64,000 bases of DNA from Corythucha ciliata (Eukaryota; Arthropoda; Insecta; Hemiptera; Tingidae): contig CM075941.1 in assembly GCA_038030265.1 (NCBI GenBank), positions 19,344,001 through 19,408,000 of the forward strand, read 5' to 3'. Every line of letters starts with the position of its first letter. Positions within the stretch are counted from its first letter, which is position 1. Under the pieces are notes generated by a model. The model was not told the DNA's origin, ran no database searches, and saw only the letters and a list, made by a program, of their open reading frames with translations. A program made the position numbers and the translations under genes. Shown here one piece after another: positions 37,691 to 48,794 of the stretch.

Positions 37691-37696
37691 TTGCCG

Positions 37697-37743
37697 CTAT
37701 AATAATAATAATAATAAAATAATAATAATAATAATAATAATAA
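37697..37743. repeat. (ATA)n microsatellite at retrotransposon 3' end
   Basis: About 46 bp of ATA/TAA with one irregularity. On the minus strand it is a TTA-type tail directly after the 3' untranslated end of the reverse transcriptase element, which is how many non-LTR elements terminate (family knowledge). Confidence 0.75.
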
Positions 37744-37844
37744 ACTGATGTATTGTAGAGACTCAAACGGGCATTACAACGTCAAGTGGCAAAATTTAAA
37801 GTCACAGAGACGGAGGCTTCCATGAGCAGAGAGCGTCCTTCACC

Positions 37845-39154
37845 TCATCCACGGAGAAGCATGCCTTTGCAAGAAACAGCCCTCCTAAATGCTTTCGGAG
37901 GCTGCTGCGCTACTGATCCAGGCAGCATGTTATAGAGATCAATCCCAAGTTGGTGAAAGCTCTTATTAGTGAGTCTCAAACGGGCCCTATCTTTTACAAG
38001 CTTGTTGGCGTTCCGCGTCGAATAGACATGGACATCCGAGTGTGACTTGAACAGTTGTGAGTTAGACTTCACGTAATTCAAAACTTGGAGGGCAAAAGCA
38101 GAAGTGAGGGTGAGTATCTCAAGAGCAGTGAAAGCCTCCCTACACGAGTCCCTTGGCCTCAAACCCGCAAGAAGCCTCACAGCATGCTTCTGAAGCTGAA
38201 AGGCGCGACCAGCCTGATGTGAAGCGCCCCAAAGCAGAACTCCATAAAGAAGATGGCAGTGAAAGTGTGCGAAATATACACTTCTCAGCGCAACCTCCGA
38301 CACAGAGCCCCTGAGTCACCGCAACAAAAATAGACTGCGAGAGAGCTTTCCGCAGACCACGTCAATGTGGCGTTCCCAATTGAGTCTGCTATCCAGTTTG
38401 AATCCCAGGAAGTTGAGCGGTTCCTGCGGGGAAGGCGCCACCGACGACGCTGATGTCACCTCCAGGCACTGGGTCTTGCCAGAATTGAGAATGAGCTTAT
38501 TTGCGCCACACCATGCCTCTAAAAACTCCGAACACAGGGAGGCCAGATGGAGGGCCGAGTCACTATCAGGGAGCGCAAATTGTACCGAGACGTCGTCTGC
38601 ATGTATGTAGTAATTCTGAAGTTGCGCAAATCGAGGCAGGCTAGCCGGTAAGTCGTTGTTGAAAACAGCACACAAGTCCGGCCCCAAGTGGGAGCCCTGC
38701 GGAACACCGTGTAGGACCGGACGAACAGAAGATACCTCGAATCCAGTGGAGACTGTCTGGTAGCGACCCGACAAATATGATTTTATTAGGCGAAGAGAGC
38801 CATCCATGAAACCGTAGCCCTCCAGCTTCCGGCAAAGAATGTCATGAGGTATCCACATGCTTCGAGCCCCTGGAGGCAGTCATTAACGAGCTGAATACCA
38901 ACCGTGACTGTTCCCCTACCAGCCCGGAAGCCATGCTGGCAGTCGGAATAAATTTTGTTGGCCTCAAGGAACATGGCAATATCCCTTCGCAGGAATGACT
39001 CAAACACCTTCCCCAAGTATGGCAATATTGCTATCGGCCGATAGTTCGTTGGTAGGCTGGGATCCCCTTTCTTATAAATTGGGCGGACTTTTGAGTATTT
39101 GAAATACAGTGGAAAAATGCCAGCAGAGATACATTCGTTGAAAACGTGAGACAA
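37845..39154 (-). pseudogene. Broken non-LTR reverse transcriptase
   Basis: Three adjoining pieces align as one polypeptide. The first (39154-about 38838) has the fingers region with RPIYKKGDPSLPTNYRPIAI and the GFRAGRGT motif. The second (38858-38316) has SYLSGRYQTV, the GVPQGSHLGP motif (residues 51-60) and the catalytic ADD pair (about 38600-38592), preceded by His where an aromatic is usual. The third (38303-37845) has the LLYGVLLWG and thumb/C-terminal region. The junction between pieces one and two is a frame shift at LQGLEA / PHDILCRKLEGYG, where about 15-20 residues including the first catalytic Asp motif are missing. A TGA at 38316-38318 separates pieces two and three in the same frame. 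The order and motifs fit CR1/Jockey-type elements; clade assignment is tentative. It cannot be active as it stands. Confidence 0.88.
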
Positions 39155-39279
39155 AGGCTCACATAATAATATCAGCTACTGCTCTCAAAACAATGATGTT
39201 CATGCCAAATATGTCTAATTAATGTCTAATTATATTTATGTCTAATTATATGTCTAATTTAAAAGGTATCTGAAGACAA

Positions 39280-40740
39280 CTTCGCTGCAAAAATTGAGAA
39301 GCCACGCTAGTGTGCCCATTTTGGGGCAAGAACGCGGTGAAAAGTTTAGAAAAATTACAAACATTCACGACTTAAATGGCGAAAAAGCATTAAATTATGT
39401 AAACAAAACAAAACAAAAACACTAGTTTGCGGCTAGACATTGAGAAAAGGTGCTAATTCGCGGCTATAAATAAGAAAAACACTAAAAAAAAGCAGCAATC
39501 GATCGCTTAAAAGGCTCAGCTAATATTAAGAAAACGCACACTACATACTGGTTTCTCGAGGCAAATTCTAAACTACTAAAATTTAGAAAAAGCGCTAATT
39601 GGTGAATAAAATAATGAAAAATCTCTAATTCGGGGCTAAAATCGGGGGAAATAACTAATTCGCGGGTATATTCAAGAAAACTTGTTAATACGCGGTTGAA
39701 ACTGAAAATAACCGCAAATACCCGGCTAAAACTGAGATAAAGCGCTTATTTTAAGCTAAACTATTATTGAGTGGCAATGATTGAGAAAAGAGGCTTATCG
39801 CACTGCCTTGAGTCCCTTAATTGCACTTCCCTCCCCCACTCCGTTTTTCATCATTTAAGGAATTTTTCACTCCGAATCACGTGGAAAATGCAATAAAAAG
39901 AAAAATGTCACAGACTATAGCAAATCTCCTGGACCCCCTCCCCCCATGGCTACTTTCCCATTCGTTGGAAACACGCGGAAGTAATCATCGGCTCAAAACC
40001 AAAACGCTAATTCGCGGATCAGCATTGAAAAAAAAAAACCGCTAATTTGATCCGCGGAAATTCGCTAATTCACGGCTGAAATTGAGGTAACACGGTAATT
40101 TGCGTCGAAAATGGAGATATGATTTGCGGCTAAAAGTGGTTTAAAACCGCTAATTCACGGTCATAATTAAGTACATTATGACATGGAGAGAAATACGCCT
40201 ATTCACGGATCAATTTGAGAAAATCTGCTAAATCCTCGGGGCTAAAATTGAATAAAAGCGATAATACGAGGCAAAATTTGAGGAAAAGCGCTGATTCGTG
40301 GCTGAAATTTAGGAAGACCCGCTGATTCTCAGGTATAATTGGGATAAAGCGCTCATTCGCAGCTAAACTTGAGAAAAGACGTCGACGTGGGTCTACAACT
40401 GGGGAAAACCTGCTTGTTCGCTCTTCGCAGCTGAAATGGAGAAAAACTATGATTCGGCGATCAATTTATGAAAATCAGCTAATTCGAGGCTGTAATTGAG
40501 AAATAATGCGTGGCTAAAAATGGTTAACAACGCTGATTCGCGGCCATTTATTGAGGAAACATGCTAATTCACGATTAGCAATTGAAATGCGGCAATTGCG
40601 CGATTGAATTCATTTTGCGGAATTGGCCAAAAGCCGCGACAGATCACTCAGAAGACTCACCAATTTGTTGAAAAAACGCTAACTCGTAGTTTCTCGAGGC
40701 AACTTCGTGACTAAAATTGAGAAAAGAGCTAATTTTCATG
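39280..40740 (+). repeat. Degenerate tandem repeat, family A
   Basis: Long block of GCTAAAATTGAGAAAAAGCG followed by CTAATTCGCGG, period about 29-31 bp, with a less regular stretch at 39800-39990. Flanks the retrotransposon. Confidence 0.78.
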
Positions 40741-40744
40741 GATC

Positions 40745-40865
40745 TAAGCACGGGCATAGCCAGCGGGGGGTGGGGCAGTTGCCCTCTCCTAGAATCAAAA
40801 GCGTAGATTTCGTGGGGCAGCTTCCCATCCCCAAATACTATCAAAAAGTTAAAATCCAAAAGGAC
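40745..40865 (-). repeat. Dispersed repeat fragment with GGGCATAGCCAGC end
   Basis: CACGGGCATAGCCAGCGGGG begins a short unit that resembles 18770-18870 and 11330-11425 in reverse (TAGCCAGC, GGGGCAG, CTTCCCATCCC, ATACTATC phrases). This suggests a dispersed element that carries B-type repeats at its edge. Confidence 0.45.
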
Positions 40866-40869
40866 TACC

Positions 40870-41502
40870 ACATTTGTAATCAGTAAAACTTTCGCAGGAC
40901 TTGCTCAGCAACAGAACCAATTCCTCGAATTTCGCTCACTATACACCAATTTCGCTGTTTTTTCTTTTTCTTTCTTCTTTTTATTTATTTTTTTTATTGT
41001 GGTGAAAACCAAATTTCGCACACTAAACAACCAAAATCTCAGATTGCAACTACTAAGACACCAGTTTTACTGATTTTTCTTGCAAAAAATAAATAAATAA
41101 ATAAACAAAAAAACATTATCCCTGATCTGGCTAACAGAAACACAATTCTTGGATTTCGCTCCATTTTGCGGATCTTTCTCACTAAAATCCCATTTTCGCA
41201 GGTTCGACTCACTTAAAATTTAAACTAAGATTTCGCTCCCTAAAAAAAAAAAGTTGTTTGTGGTTTTGTCTCGCAAAAAAACATTTTCTTCATTGAAAAT
41301 CTAGCCAAGTTGATTAAGTTGGTTGCTAACAAACCAATTTTGCGTGGTCGGCGAAATTGTGAGACAGGGTTCACTGATTTTGCCCCCAAAAATCCGATTT
41401 TAGCTGGTTTGACTCACAAAAACACCAATTTCTCGCATTTTGCTCACTTAAAAAACAATTTCGCCGATTTTTCACAGTATAAAACATTGCCGTGGGTTCA
41501 AG

Positions 41503-41551
<49 letters not shown>

Positions 41552-41665
41552 TGCAGGTTTGGCTCACTAAAACGCCAATTTTCGGGGTTTAGCTCGCTAT
41601 TAGAGAACCATATTTGCGAGCATTTGCCCACTGAAACTGCAAAATTCGTGGGTTTTGGCTAGCGT
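40870..41665 (+). repeat. Degenerate tandem repeat, family B
   Basis: Units such as CACTAAAACGCCAATTTTCG and AAACAATTTCGCCGATTTTTC, about 30 bp. Interrupted by the 45-base A tract at 41503-41547. Confidence 0.72.
41503..41547. repeat. Poly(A) tract, 45 bp
   Basis: Forty-five consecutive A residues within a family B unit. As at 18102, there is no visible insert body beside it. Confidence 0.85.
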
Positions 41666-41669
41666 CACT

Positions 41670-41995
41670 GTGCACTTATGGTGGGAGAGGAAATGCCAGC
41701 TCCGTTTACCGTCACAGGACTAAAAATTTAAATTTTAGCTCCAAAAGTATCACTTTCGGGTGGGGGTTTTTTCAGTTGTTCGACATAAAATTCGAATTAG
41801 AAGGCTACAAACGCCAGTTTTCCAGTATATATTATTTTTTGACGGATAGTGGCCGTTTCTGTGCAAATTTAGTCTCTGATGACTGTGAATCGACGCAATT
41901 CTAACCTCCAGATCCTGTTATAAGCCTGAAAAAAGGCATTATGTTGCATCTGATATTTTCGCTGTGAAGCTGCCCCCAAAGGCGTGGAGCCAGTT
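41670..41995. other. Unclassified DNA
   Basis: Nothing supported. GGCGTGGAGCCAG near 41981 weakly resembles the GGCGTAGCCAG motif. Confidence 0.3.
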
Positions 41996-41999
41996 TTTT

Positions 42000-42995
42000 C
42001 CAAGAGGAGTTGCATAGAGTTTTTTCCCCATTTCACTCGTGAATGAGCACTATTTTATTTTTAGCCTCGAATCGACGGTTTTCCTTGATTTTAACTGGAA
42101 AGGAGTGCTTTTTCTCAAGTCTAACCTCGAACTAGCCCATTTTCTTCATTTTAGCCGTGAAAAGGTCTCGAAAACTGTGAAATAACGCATTTTTGATTTA
42201 CTATTTCAATTACGGCCAGCAATGGGCATCGCCTAACCACGGCGAATTGGTGCGTTATGTCAATTTCAGTCGCAAAAGAGCAGCGTTTCCTCAATTTGAC
42301 CTGTGGATGAACGCTATTTCTCAATTTTAGCCGCGACAATCCCACCAATCAACAATAAACGGTGACAATTTTGCCAATATGTTTTCCTTCAATTTTAGCC
42401 ACAAATTAGTGCTTTTTCCCAATTCGGCCTTGAGCAATCCCCCCTCCACATAATCCGCAAGTTAGCGAATTTCATTACTTTTGGCCCGGACGTTGCATCG
42501 CAAAATTTTGAAATTGGTGTTTTCCTGAATTTCATCTGCGAACGAACAATTTCATTAATTTTAGCCGTGAATAAGCACTTTTTCAAAAATGTATGCGCTA
42601 AGTCGCGCTCTTTATTTCTCTTTCGCATTTATGTTGGTTCGAGAAACCACGAACTGGCGCCTTTTCTTAATTTTACCTGCGTAAATGAGCTCCATCTCTC
42701 AATTTTAGCCGTGATTTGGCGTTTTTCCTCCATTTTTCAATTCTACATTGAACGAGCAGTTTATTTTGTCGATTTTAGTCGTGAAAAGAGCTCTATAAAC
42801 CGTGAATTAGCGCGTTTTCTTAATTTTGGTTCGACTTTGCATCGCGAAACCACAAATTGGAGTGTTTTCTTAATTTCAACCGCGAATAATGAGATTTATT
42901 TCTCAAGCTCAACGTGAATCAGCGCTATTTCTCAATTTTAGCCGTGAATAGGTGTTTTTCCTCAGTCTTAGCCACATTTTTTTTTTTTTTTTTTT
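42000..42995 (-). repeat. Degenerate tandem repeat, family A reversed
   Basis: Units TTTTTCTCAATTTTAGCCGT followed by GAATTAGCGC, about 30-33 bp. A poly(T) tract lies at 42968-42989. Confidence 0.75.
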
Positions 42996-43109
42996 TTAGG
43001 ATTTCATCCGCGAACGAACACTTTTTTCTCAAGACGTGCGGCCCTCCTCCTAACATGGATCCGAGCCTAGCTGGCTGCCCACCCCTTGATCACGGGCTGG
43101 CTACGCCCC

Positions 43110-44480
43110 TGGATATAAGTAAGAAAATTGCGCGGATCAATTTGAGAAAATCCGTTCGTTCACCGGTACTAAAATCAAATTAAAGCGGTGATTCGGGACA
43201 GAAAATAATAATAATAATAATTTCCGGTTAAAATGGAAAATTGCGTCAGAAATTGAGGACAATTCCTGATTCGTTGCTGAAATAGAGGGGAAACACTAAG
43301 GCACAAAATCATAGTCGTCCCTTGAGGGACTTCAAATCAGCCATTCTAATTTGTGAAACATCAGTTTTGAATCGAGTCGAGAAAATATTTTCCTTAAGGA
43401 ACGACTTGGCATACTCACGGATCTGAATTTGAGACAATCTGCTAATTCTGCAGGGTACATGTGAAAACCCGCTAATACACGATTGACACTGGGAAACCCC
43501 CCTAATTCACGTCTAAAATTGATTAGATAAAGCGATCAATCTCAGCTTATCTTGAGAAAATGCCCAAATTTGATGCTAAAATTGAAAAAAAGTTGCTCAG
43601 TAACAATTCGCAGCTGAGATTGAGAAGAAACGCTAAGTCGCGGATCAATTTGAGAAAATCCGCTATTTTGCGGCTAGAATCGAGGGAACGCGGTAACTTT
43701 CGTCTACAATGGAGAAATAATTCGCGGCTAAAATTGCTCAAACGCTAATTTGTGGCTGAAGTTGAGAAAAAGTGTTAATTCGCTGCTATAAAATTGGGGA
43801 AAATCCGCAATCAATCCCTCAGTAGACTCACTATTATTGAGAAAACACAAACTCGTAGTATCTATCTCTCGAGGCAACTTCGTGACTAAAATGTAAAATT
43901 GAAAAAGAAACGCTAATTCAACGGGACAGAAATTAAGTAAAGGTGTTAATTCGCGGCTAAAGGTTGAAAAAATGCGGTAATTCCAGGATTTATTTGAGAA
44001 AACCGGCTAATACGCGGTTGGAACTGGGAAACTGCGTTAATTCACGGCTGAGAAATTGATCAAATAAAGCGCTCAATCGCAATTAAACTTGAGAAAAAGC
44101 CCTGATTTGCGACTTAAATCGAGTAAAAGCAGTACTTTTCAAACCCCGGCGGGTACATTGGATAAAACCTAATTTCACATTCAAATTCACTGCTGAAACG
44201 GTGAAAAAGCGCTCATTTGCACTTCGCAGCTGGAATGGAAAGAAAAATGCGCGGATTAATTGGAGAAAATATGCGGCTGAAATTGGCGAAACGCGGTGTT
44301 TCGTAGCTGAAATTAAGAAATAATTCGCAGCTAAAATGGGAAATTATTCGCAGCTAAAATTCAGAAAAAGGTTAATTTGCAGCAAAAATTAGAGGGTTAA
44401 TTCGCGGTTAAAATTGAAAAAGAAAAGAAGAAAACGCCAATTCGACGTTCTTAAACGTCGTGGCTAAACTAGAAAAAACC
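43110..44480 (+). repeat. Degenerate tandem repeat, family A
   Basis: Forward family A block, about 30-bp units. It sits head-on to the reversed block at 42000-42995, separated by a segment with GGGCTGGCTACGCCCCTGG (43095-43113). Includes short ATA repeats at 43205-43220. Confidence 0.75.
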
Positions 44481-44574
44481 ATAAATTAACGCAACGTATT
44501 TTTTATTTATAGATATTAAGAGATTATAAAGGGGTCTCATCACAGAGATTTCCACCCCAGGCCCCGGTAAATGT

Positions 44575-44755
44575 TGGTCCGCCACTGATTCGCGGGACGG
44601 CTCACTGAAAAAAAAAACATTTTGCGGGTCATTTGGCTGATTAAAAAATAATTTTGCAGGTTCGGCTCTTCGAGAATCCAATTTCGCGGATTCGACTCTT
44701 AAAACCCTTTTTATCTGTTGTGCTCTAAAAAAAAATCCAATATTGTGGGGTCTAT
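44575..44755 (+). repeat. Degenerate tandem repeat, family B
   Basis: A few units such as GAATCCAATTTCGCGGATTC, preceded by GGTCCGCCACTGATTCGCGG, the reverse form of the CAGTGGCGGA motif. Confidence 0.6.
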
Positions 44756-44759
44756 TCAA

Positions 44760-45405
44760 ACTGTTTCAGACTACTCTCGGGGTTTGTTGTGATGTAATTA
44801 GAAAGGGAGGGGTAACGCGGATTGTGACCGCGGAGCCGCTTTGTCCTGCCTGTCGTCGTTCGACTGCTTATAGGCCTCCCAAGAGGCCCCCGTGCCCCGT
44901 TACCAAGACTCAGTTTTCGGTCGCCTTCTTTTCAGTTTTTACGGCCCTCTGCCCCACAAATGACAATTCGAAATCCGGGCAAAATCGACCAATCGATTGA
45001 GTTGAGGGGAAAGAATTTGTATGATCAGTCCACTGAAATAAGTTTCTGTAGTCCACTCGCCTAATATCCCACCTTAAATAGTTTAAATAATACAACAAAG
45101 AAAAGGAAAACGTCATAAATGTGTCTTCCCATGATTTTGTAAATATTCAACCAGAAAGCTTGTGGTTTTCAGACGAACTCTTTTCTCAACCTTATCAATA
45201 ATATACCCCAATTTATTACCCACCCACTTTTAACACCCAACAACTCATCAAAACAACCAAACTCGAAAGCTGAAATTAGTTAAGATCGCCTACACACAAA
45301 CACTACGTGAGACTCAACAGAAAACAAGTCACAAAACAAAATCGTGAATAAAAACGTAAACTCATGCACTAGATGGGGTGACATGTACAGGTTTTTTTTT
45401 TTTTT
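44760..45405. other. Unclassified DNA
   Basis: No supported gene. On the minus strand a possible third exon (acceptor TTTCAG near 45260) keeps a frame open in the phase required by the candidate gene at 45412-45910, but its composition is weak. Confidence 0.3.
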
Positions 45406-45411
45406 TTTTAC

Positions 45412-45910
45412 TTGCACAACGCACCTTTTGATGGGGCTTAAAGCCCGACAGAGAACCGGCGAATATCTGAAGGAAAAGAAGAAAAAAATGTTAGTAAAGA
45501 GACCCGGCACCATTTAAAAAGTAATTAATATGTGTTAATAAAAGTCGAAAGGAAGTTCATGGTAGTTCGAGGAAAACAATGAAGAGAATAGGAAAATAAC
45601 TAACAATAAGAATTGAGTAAATAGATGATGCGGGCAGAGTAAGAATGTGAAGTAAAAAAAAATTGTTAGTTGATGACAATGATATAGAAATGAACTGAAA
45701 AAGAAGAATAGAATCAAAGTTATTAACATTTCGAGATACCGAGTTGTTTTTTTTATGTCTTACTCGCGAATTTCTCATATCAATCAACCCCGGGTGGGAA
45801 CTCGAGTTACATAGTGGGACTACGTAAGGATTCTTTCGCTCGATAGGAGCACCACTCGCATCATTAGGTGGCAAGAGAAATTCCCATAGGAAAAATATAA
45901 AGAATTCCAT
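45412..45910 (-). CDS. Possible secreted protein gene, first two exons
   Basis: On the minus strand, exon 1 (45910-45764, 49 codons) starts MEFFIFFLWEFLLPPNDASG, which looks like a short signal peptide, continues through a Pro/Ser/Asn-containing segment with one Cys and ends exactly in phase 0 at CGCGA|GTAAGA. Exon 2 (45466-45412) follows a strong TTTTCCTTCAG acceptor, encodes IFAGSLSGFKPHQKVRCA and ends in phase 1 at GCAA|GTAAAA. The unspliced exon 1 frame also stays open for 121 codons but becomes Phe/Leu/Ser-rich low complexity, so splicing is preferred. No family is recognised and the end of the gene is not identified. Confidence 0.35.
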
Positions 45911-45914
45911 CACC

Positions 45915-47860
45915 CAATACACTATATGGGATTCAAGTTGAGAGAAGAGTATTTTATGGCTCTAGCAAGTGCTTACATCTTTGAAGGACAACGAGTTTTA
46001 GCTTCGTGTTACTAATTGCTATATTGAGACACTTTCATAATAAGTGTAGTCTCATTAAATCTTATTTGCGGGTTAATGAACTAGCGATTCCCTCTCTCGA
46101 ACGCCTAAATTTTTCAAAAGGGCAAGCTTGATGAGTCCCCCAAAAAAAGATTAACGGTCACCGAACGTGAAATAGCGCAAACATTTTTTCTTCTACGCTC
46201 TTTCATTCAATCGAAGATTTCGTGGGATTATTCCTGGTGAAAAGATGAAAGTTCGTTCGAATAAGATTGATGGATTGCAGCAACTAACAGGTCATATTCT
46301 CCTAAAATAATTTAAGATTGCGTACGATTTTCAAAAGGGGAGAAATAATTCATTGCGTAATAGAGTTATACTGTAAAAGGAGCTTGATGGCCGATTATTT
46401 GGTGATTGGGGCACCACCAAATCGATATCATTTAAAGGCACATTCACTCACTTTCCGTTTCGGAACTGGCACATCTCCAAATGTTGCACCTATAGTTCTG
46501 TACCGTCGACAAGAAGATCTTATGTATACGGTGGATCGGAAAACAGGGGCAGAGCGCCGGTGACCAATACAAAAAGCCGGCTCCTCTTCAGCTTTCGAAA
46601 TGCCGGATTTTTTCATCTTTTCACTCGCACTTTCATTTTAACCACCGAGATTGGCACACACACACCCACACAAAAATTAATTTGAAAAAATAAACAGTGT
46701 AAAATAATAACTACGAAGAAGCGGGCGCACGCACTCCCAAGCACTTAAAAACGACTTGGTCCGCTCCCTCGCTCGCCGCTGACTCACACGCTCAAAAACA
46801 AAACACGAGTCTCGCGAGCTTCTTTTCCACTCTCCTGTTTTTCCCCCCCGTGATTCTTCTCCGTCACTTCGGACTTTGGAGTAAAAACAAAAGGAAAAAA
46901 CAAGAAAGAGAAGGCACCTGTACCTGAAGTTTTAGCCATCCAAGGTTTGAAGAAAAAAAAAATCGAGGGGAAAGGGGAACCCCTGCATGATTGCATGAAT
47001 GAAAAATTTAATGAATAGGTGGAAAAATGATGGGAAAGGCTTGTCCGGGAGATTTTAAATCTTAATTTCAAGGTCTAAAATCAATCCACCTTTTATATAG
47101 AACAGAAATGAAGGCGTTGGCAAGCCAAACAGAGGATATGTCACCAATATTCATGGCACAATCAATGTCAGAGCCCCTCCGAAAGATGGAATACAATACG
47201 TTGAAAGAATGTGATTAAAAATTCCAAACAACAACGTCTATACAAGTGTTGTGCTGTACACATCAGGCAATAAGGAGAGGGGGGAGAGCACTCCCTCACA
47301 CACCCACTCGTTTTCATCTGCGGACACGCCACCGTTCTTCGAACGTGTTTTGTTTTAATAGGCTCGAAAAGGTTGAAGCTCCAAGTAATTATTCAGAGAC
47401 TTCGGAGGGATTGTACTTAGGCATTTGTTGACGTTTTTTGCAGGGGCGTATAGGTTGTAAGAGCGATGGTTGAAAGAGGGTAGAGGAAGTCCAACTTTGA
47501 ACAATAAAAAAAATACGCAGTTTAGCATACAATGAACTGAACGAACAGTGAAGTGGGGAAAATCGAGAGACGAAATGGAAAAGACAGGCGTGATACATAT
47601 CTACATCTGCTCCTTCCTCTTCAATAACAGCTAGCTTGAAACTATTAATCCATCAAATTAACAATAAAAGCGTTCAATACTACAGTATCGACAAAGTCGA
47701 TGATGTAATGCAGAACGCTCACTTTTAGTCAATTTAAGGACGCTGGTTGCCATTCAGTGTGATGTTGAGGAAGAAACCGCCTACATTGGTCAAATGAGCA
47801 TTCTCCGTGGGACTCAATTGAACGGCTCAAACCGAAATACTCAGAGAAAATGACCCTAAA
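45915..47860. other. Unclassified DNA
   Basis: No gene is firmly supported. A plus-strand frame at 46387-46563 (starting MADYLVIGAPPNRYHLKAHS) and a minus-strand frame from the ATG at 46616 overlap each other, and both look moderately protein-like; neither has clear splice signals. A minus-strand ATG near 46942 is followed after five codons by CTTCAG|GTACAG, which could be a tiny first exon. Confidence 0.28.
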
Positions 47861-47866
47861 AATCAC

Positions 47867-48244
47867 TCAGATAAGAAGCGATTTGCGATTTTGGAGGGAA
47901 TGACCATCAAAATTTAGAAATGGACGAATCTGCGTATCGTGGGGTTTCTCGACACACAGAACAGAAAATTCAGACGTATTTTCAATCAAAAGAGCCGTTG
48001 AAGATGTTGACACCGTGATGTCGCCGTTGCAGACCACTAAACGCCCGCTTATAGGAGCTCCACAGACCTGAAGTCCAAGGAAGCGGCTCGACACGCGGAC
48101 CTCACTTGCTGCCTAACTAGAACGCTTGGGGTTAGTAGAAGTAAAACGCGAAACGCTCATTTTTGGACATTTGGCTGAGCCCAATGGCTGAGTCGCTGCT
48201 AGCCGGATGCTGAGTTGGAATTCTTTGAACGTTTCCACCGTAGT
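47867..48244 (-). CDS. Possible pair of alternative last exons
   Basis: Two acceptors on the minus strand both open frames in the same entry phase (phase 1). Acceptor CCCTTTCAG at 48245 leads to 36 residues (YGGNVQRIPTQHPASSDSAI, then LSQMSKNERFAFYFY) and a TAA at 48132. Acceptor TTAGGCAG at 48109, preceded by a TACTAAC branch motif, leads to 79 residues (SEVRVSSRFLGLQVCGAPIS, then a Thr/Ser segment and FSVLCVEKPHDTQIRPFLNF) and a stop at 47867. Both readings have balanced composition. They could be alternative 3' ends of one gene. The upstream exon with a phase-1 donor was not found and no family is recognised. Confidence 0.35.
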
Positions 48245-48554
48245 CTGAAAGGGAATGCAGTTGAGCGCTGACTCTTTCGAAACACTCAATAAATAACCAC
48301 ATCCCCCCCACGCACACACTGATAAATTTCAGGGAGACAAGACAAATGAATAAAATTGAAACTTATAGTTATGGGGGGGGGGAACTATCCCCCATATCTC
48401 CCCGTACTAACGCCCCTGCCCACGAATCTTCCTTCAGCACCTCACACGAACTGTTCACGATTCAAGGCCGTTTTACTTTCATGTTACCTTTGGAAGGTTC
48501 GAACAATGCTCAACTGACAAATGCAGCTGGCCCCGCCCTAAGTCAGAAGCCTTA

Positions 48555-48788
48555 AGGTCGATTCGGACGTGACGTGGGAACACGCTGTCCCACGTGTGAT
48601 ACAAAATTCCAAAAAACGATTTTGTTTGTTTAGGTACATTCACATTGCCCTGACGTGACGTGGGAACACGTGGGATGATGCGTGTCAGAGCAATGTGAAC
48701 GGAAACAAATAAAAGCCTTTTCTAGAATTTTGTATCACACGTGGGAATGCGTGTTCCCACGTCTCGTCCGAGTAGTCTGTATTGACCT
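48555..48788. mobile_element. 234-bp MITE with CACGTG-rich arms
   Basis: Inverted ends start AGGTCGATTCGGACGTGACG and extend through GTGGGAACACGC and CACACGTGATACAAAATT-type segments for about 50 bp per arm. A third GACGTGACGTGGGAACACG copy lies in the centre. TTA precedes the left end and TCA follows the right end, so a TTA duplication with one change is possible. Non-coding. Confidence 0.72.
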
Positions 48789-48794
48789 TCAAAC

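Larger units (their letters stand above)
37697..39170 (-). mobile_element. 5'-truncated non-LTR retrotransposon
   Basis: On the minus strand the element runs from about 39170 to the microsatellite tail at 37697. It holds reverse transcriptase and C-terminal domains but no endonuclease, so the 5' part is missing. Satellite family A flanks both sides, which suggests insertion into an existing array. A 3' untranslated stretch of about 100 bp separates the stop at 37845 from the tail. The exact 5' junction and target duplication were not identified. Confidence 0.75.

Noticed and set aside
38365..38610. Plus-strand 81-codon frame
   Set aside because: It is the shadow of the minus-strand reverse transcriptase.
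43295..43410. A relative of the 9858 hairpin element
   Set aside because: Only short AGTCGTCCCTTGAGGG / CCTTAAGGAACGACT pairing; too weak to call an element.
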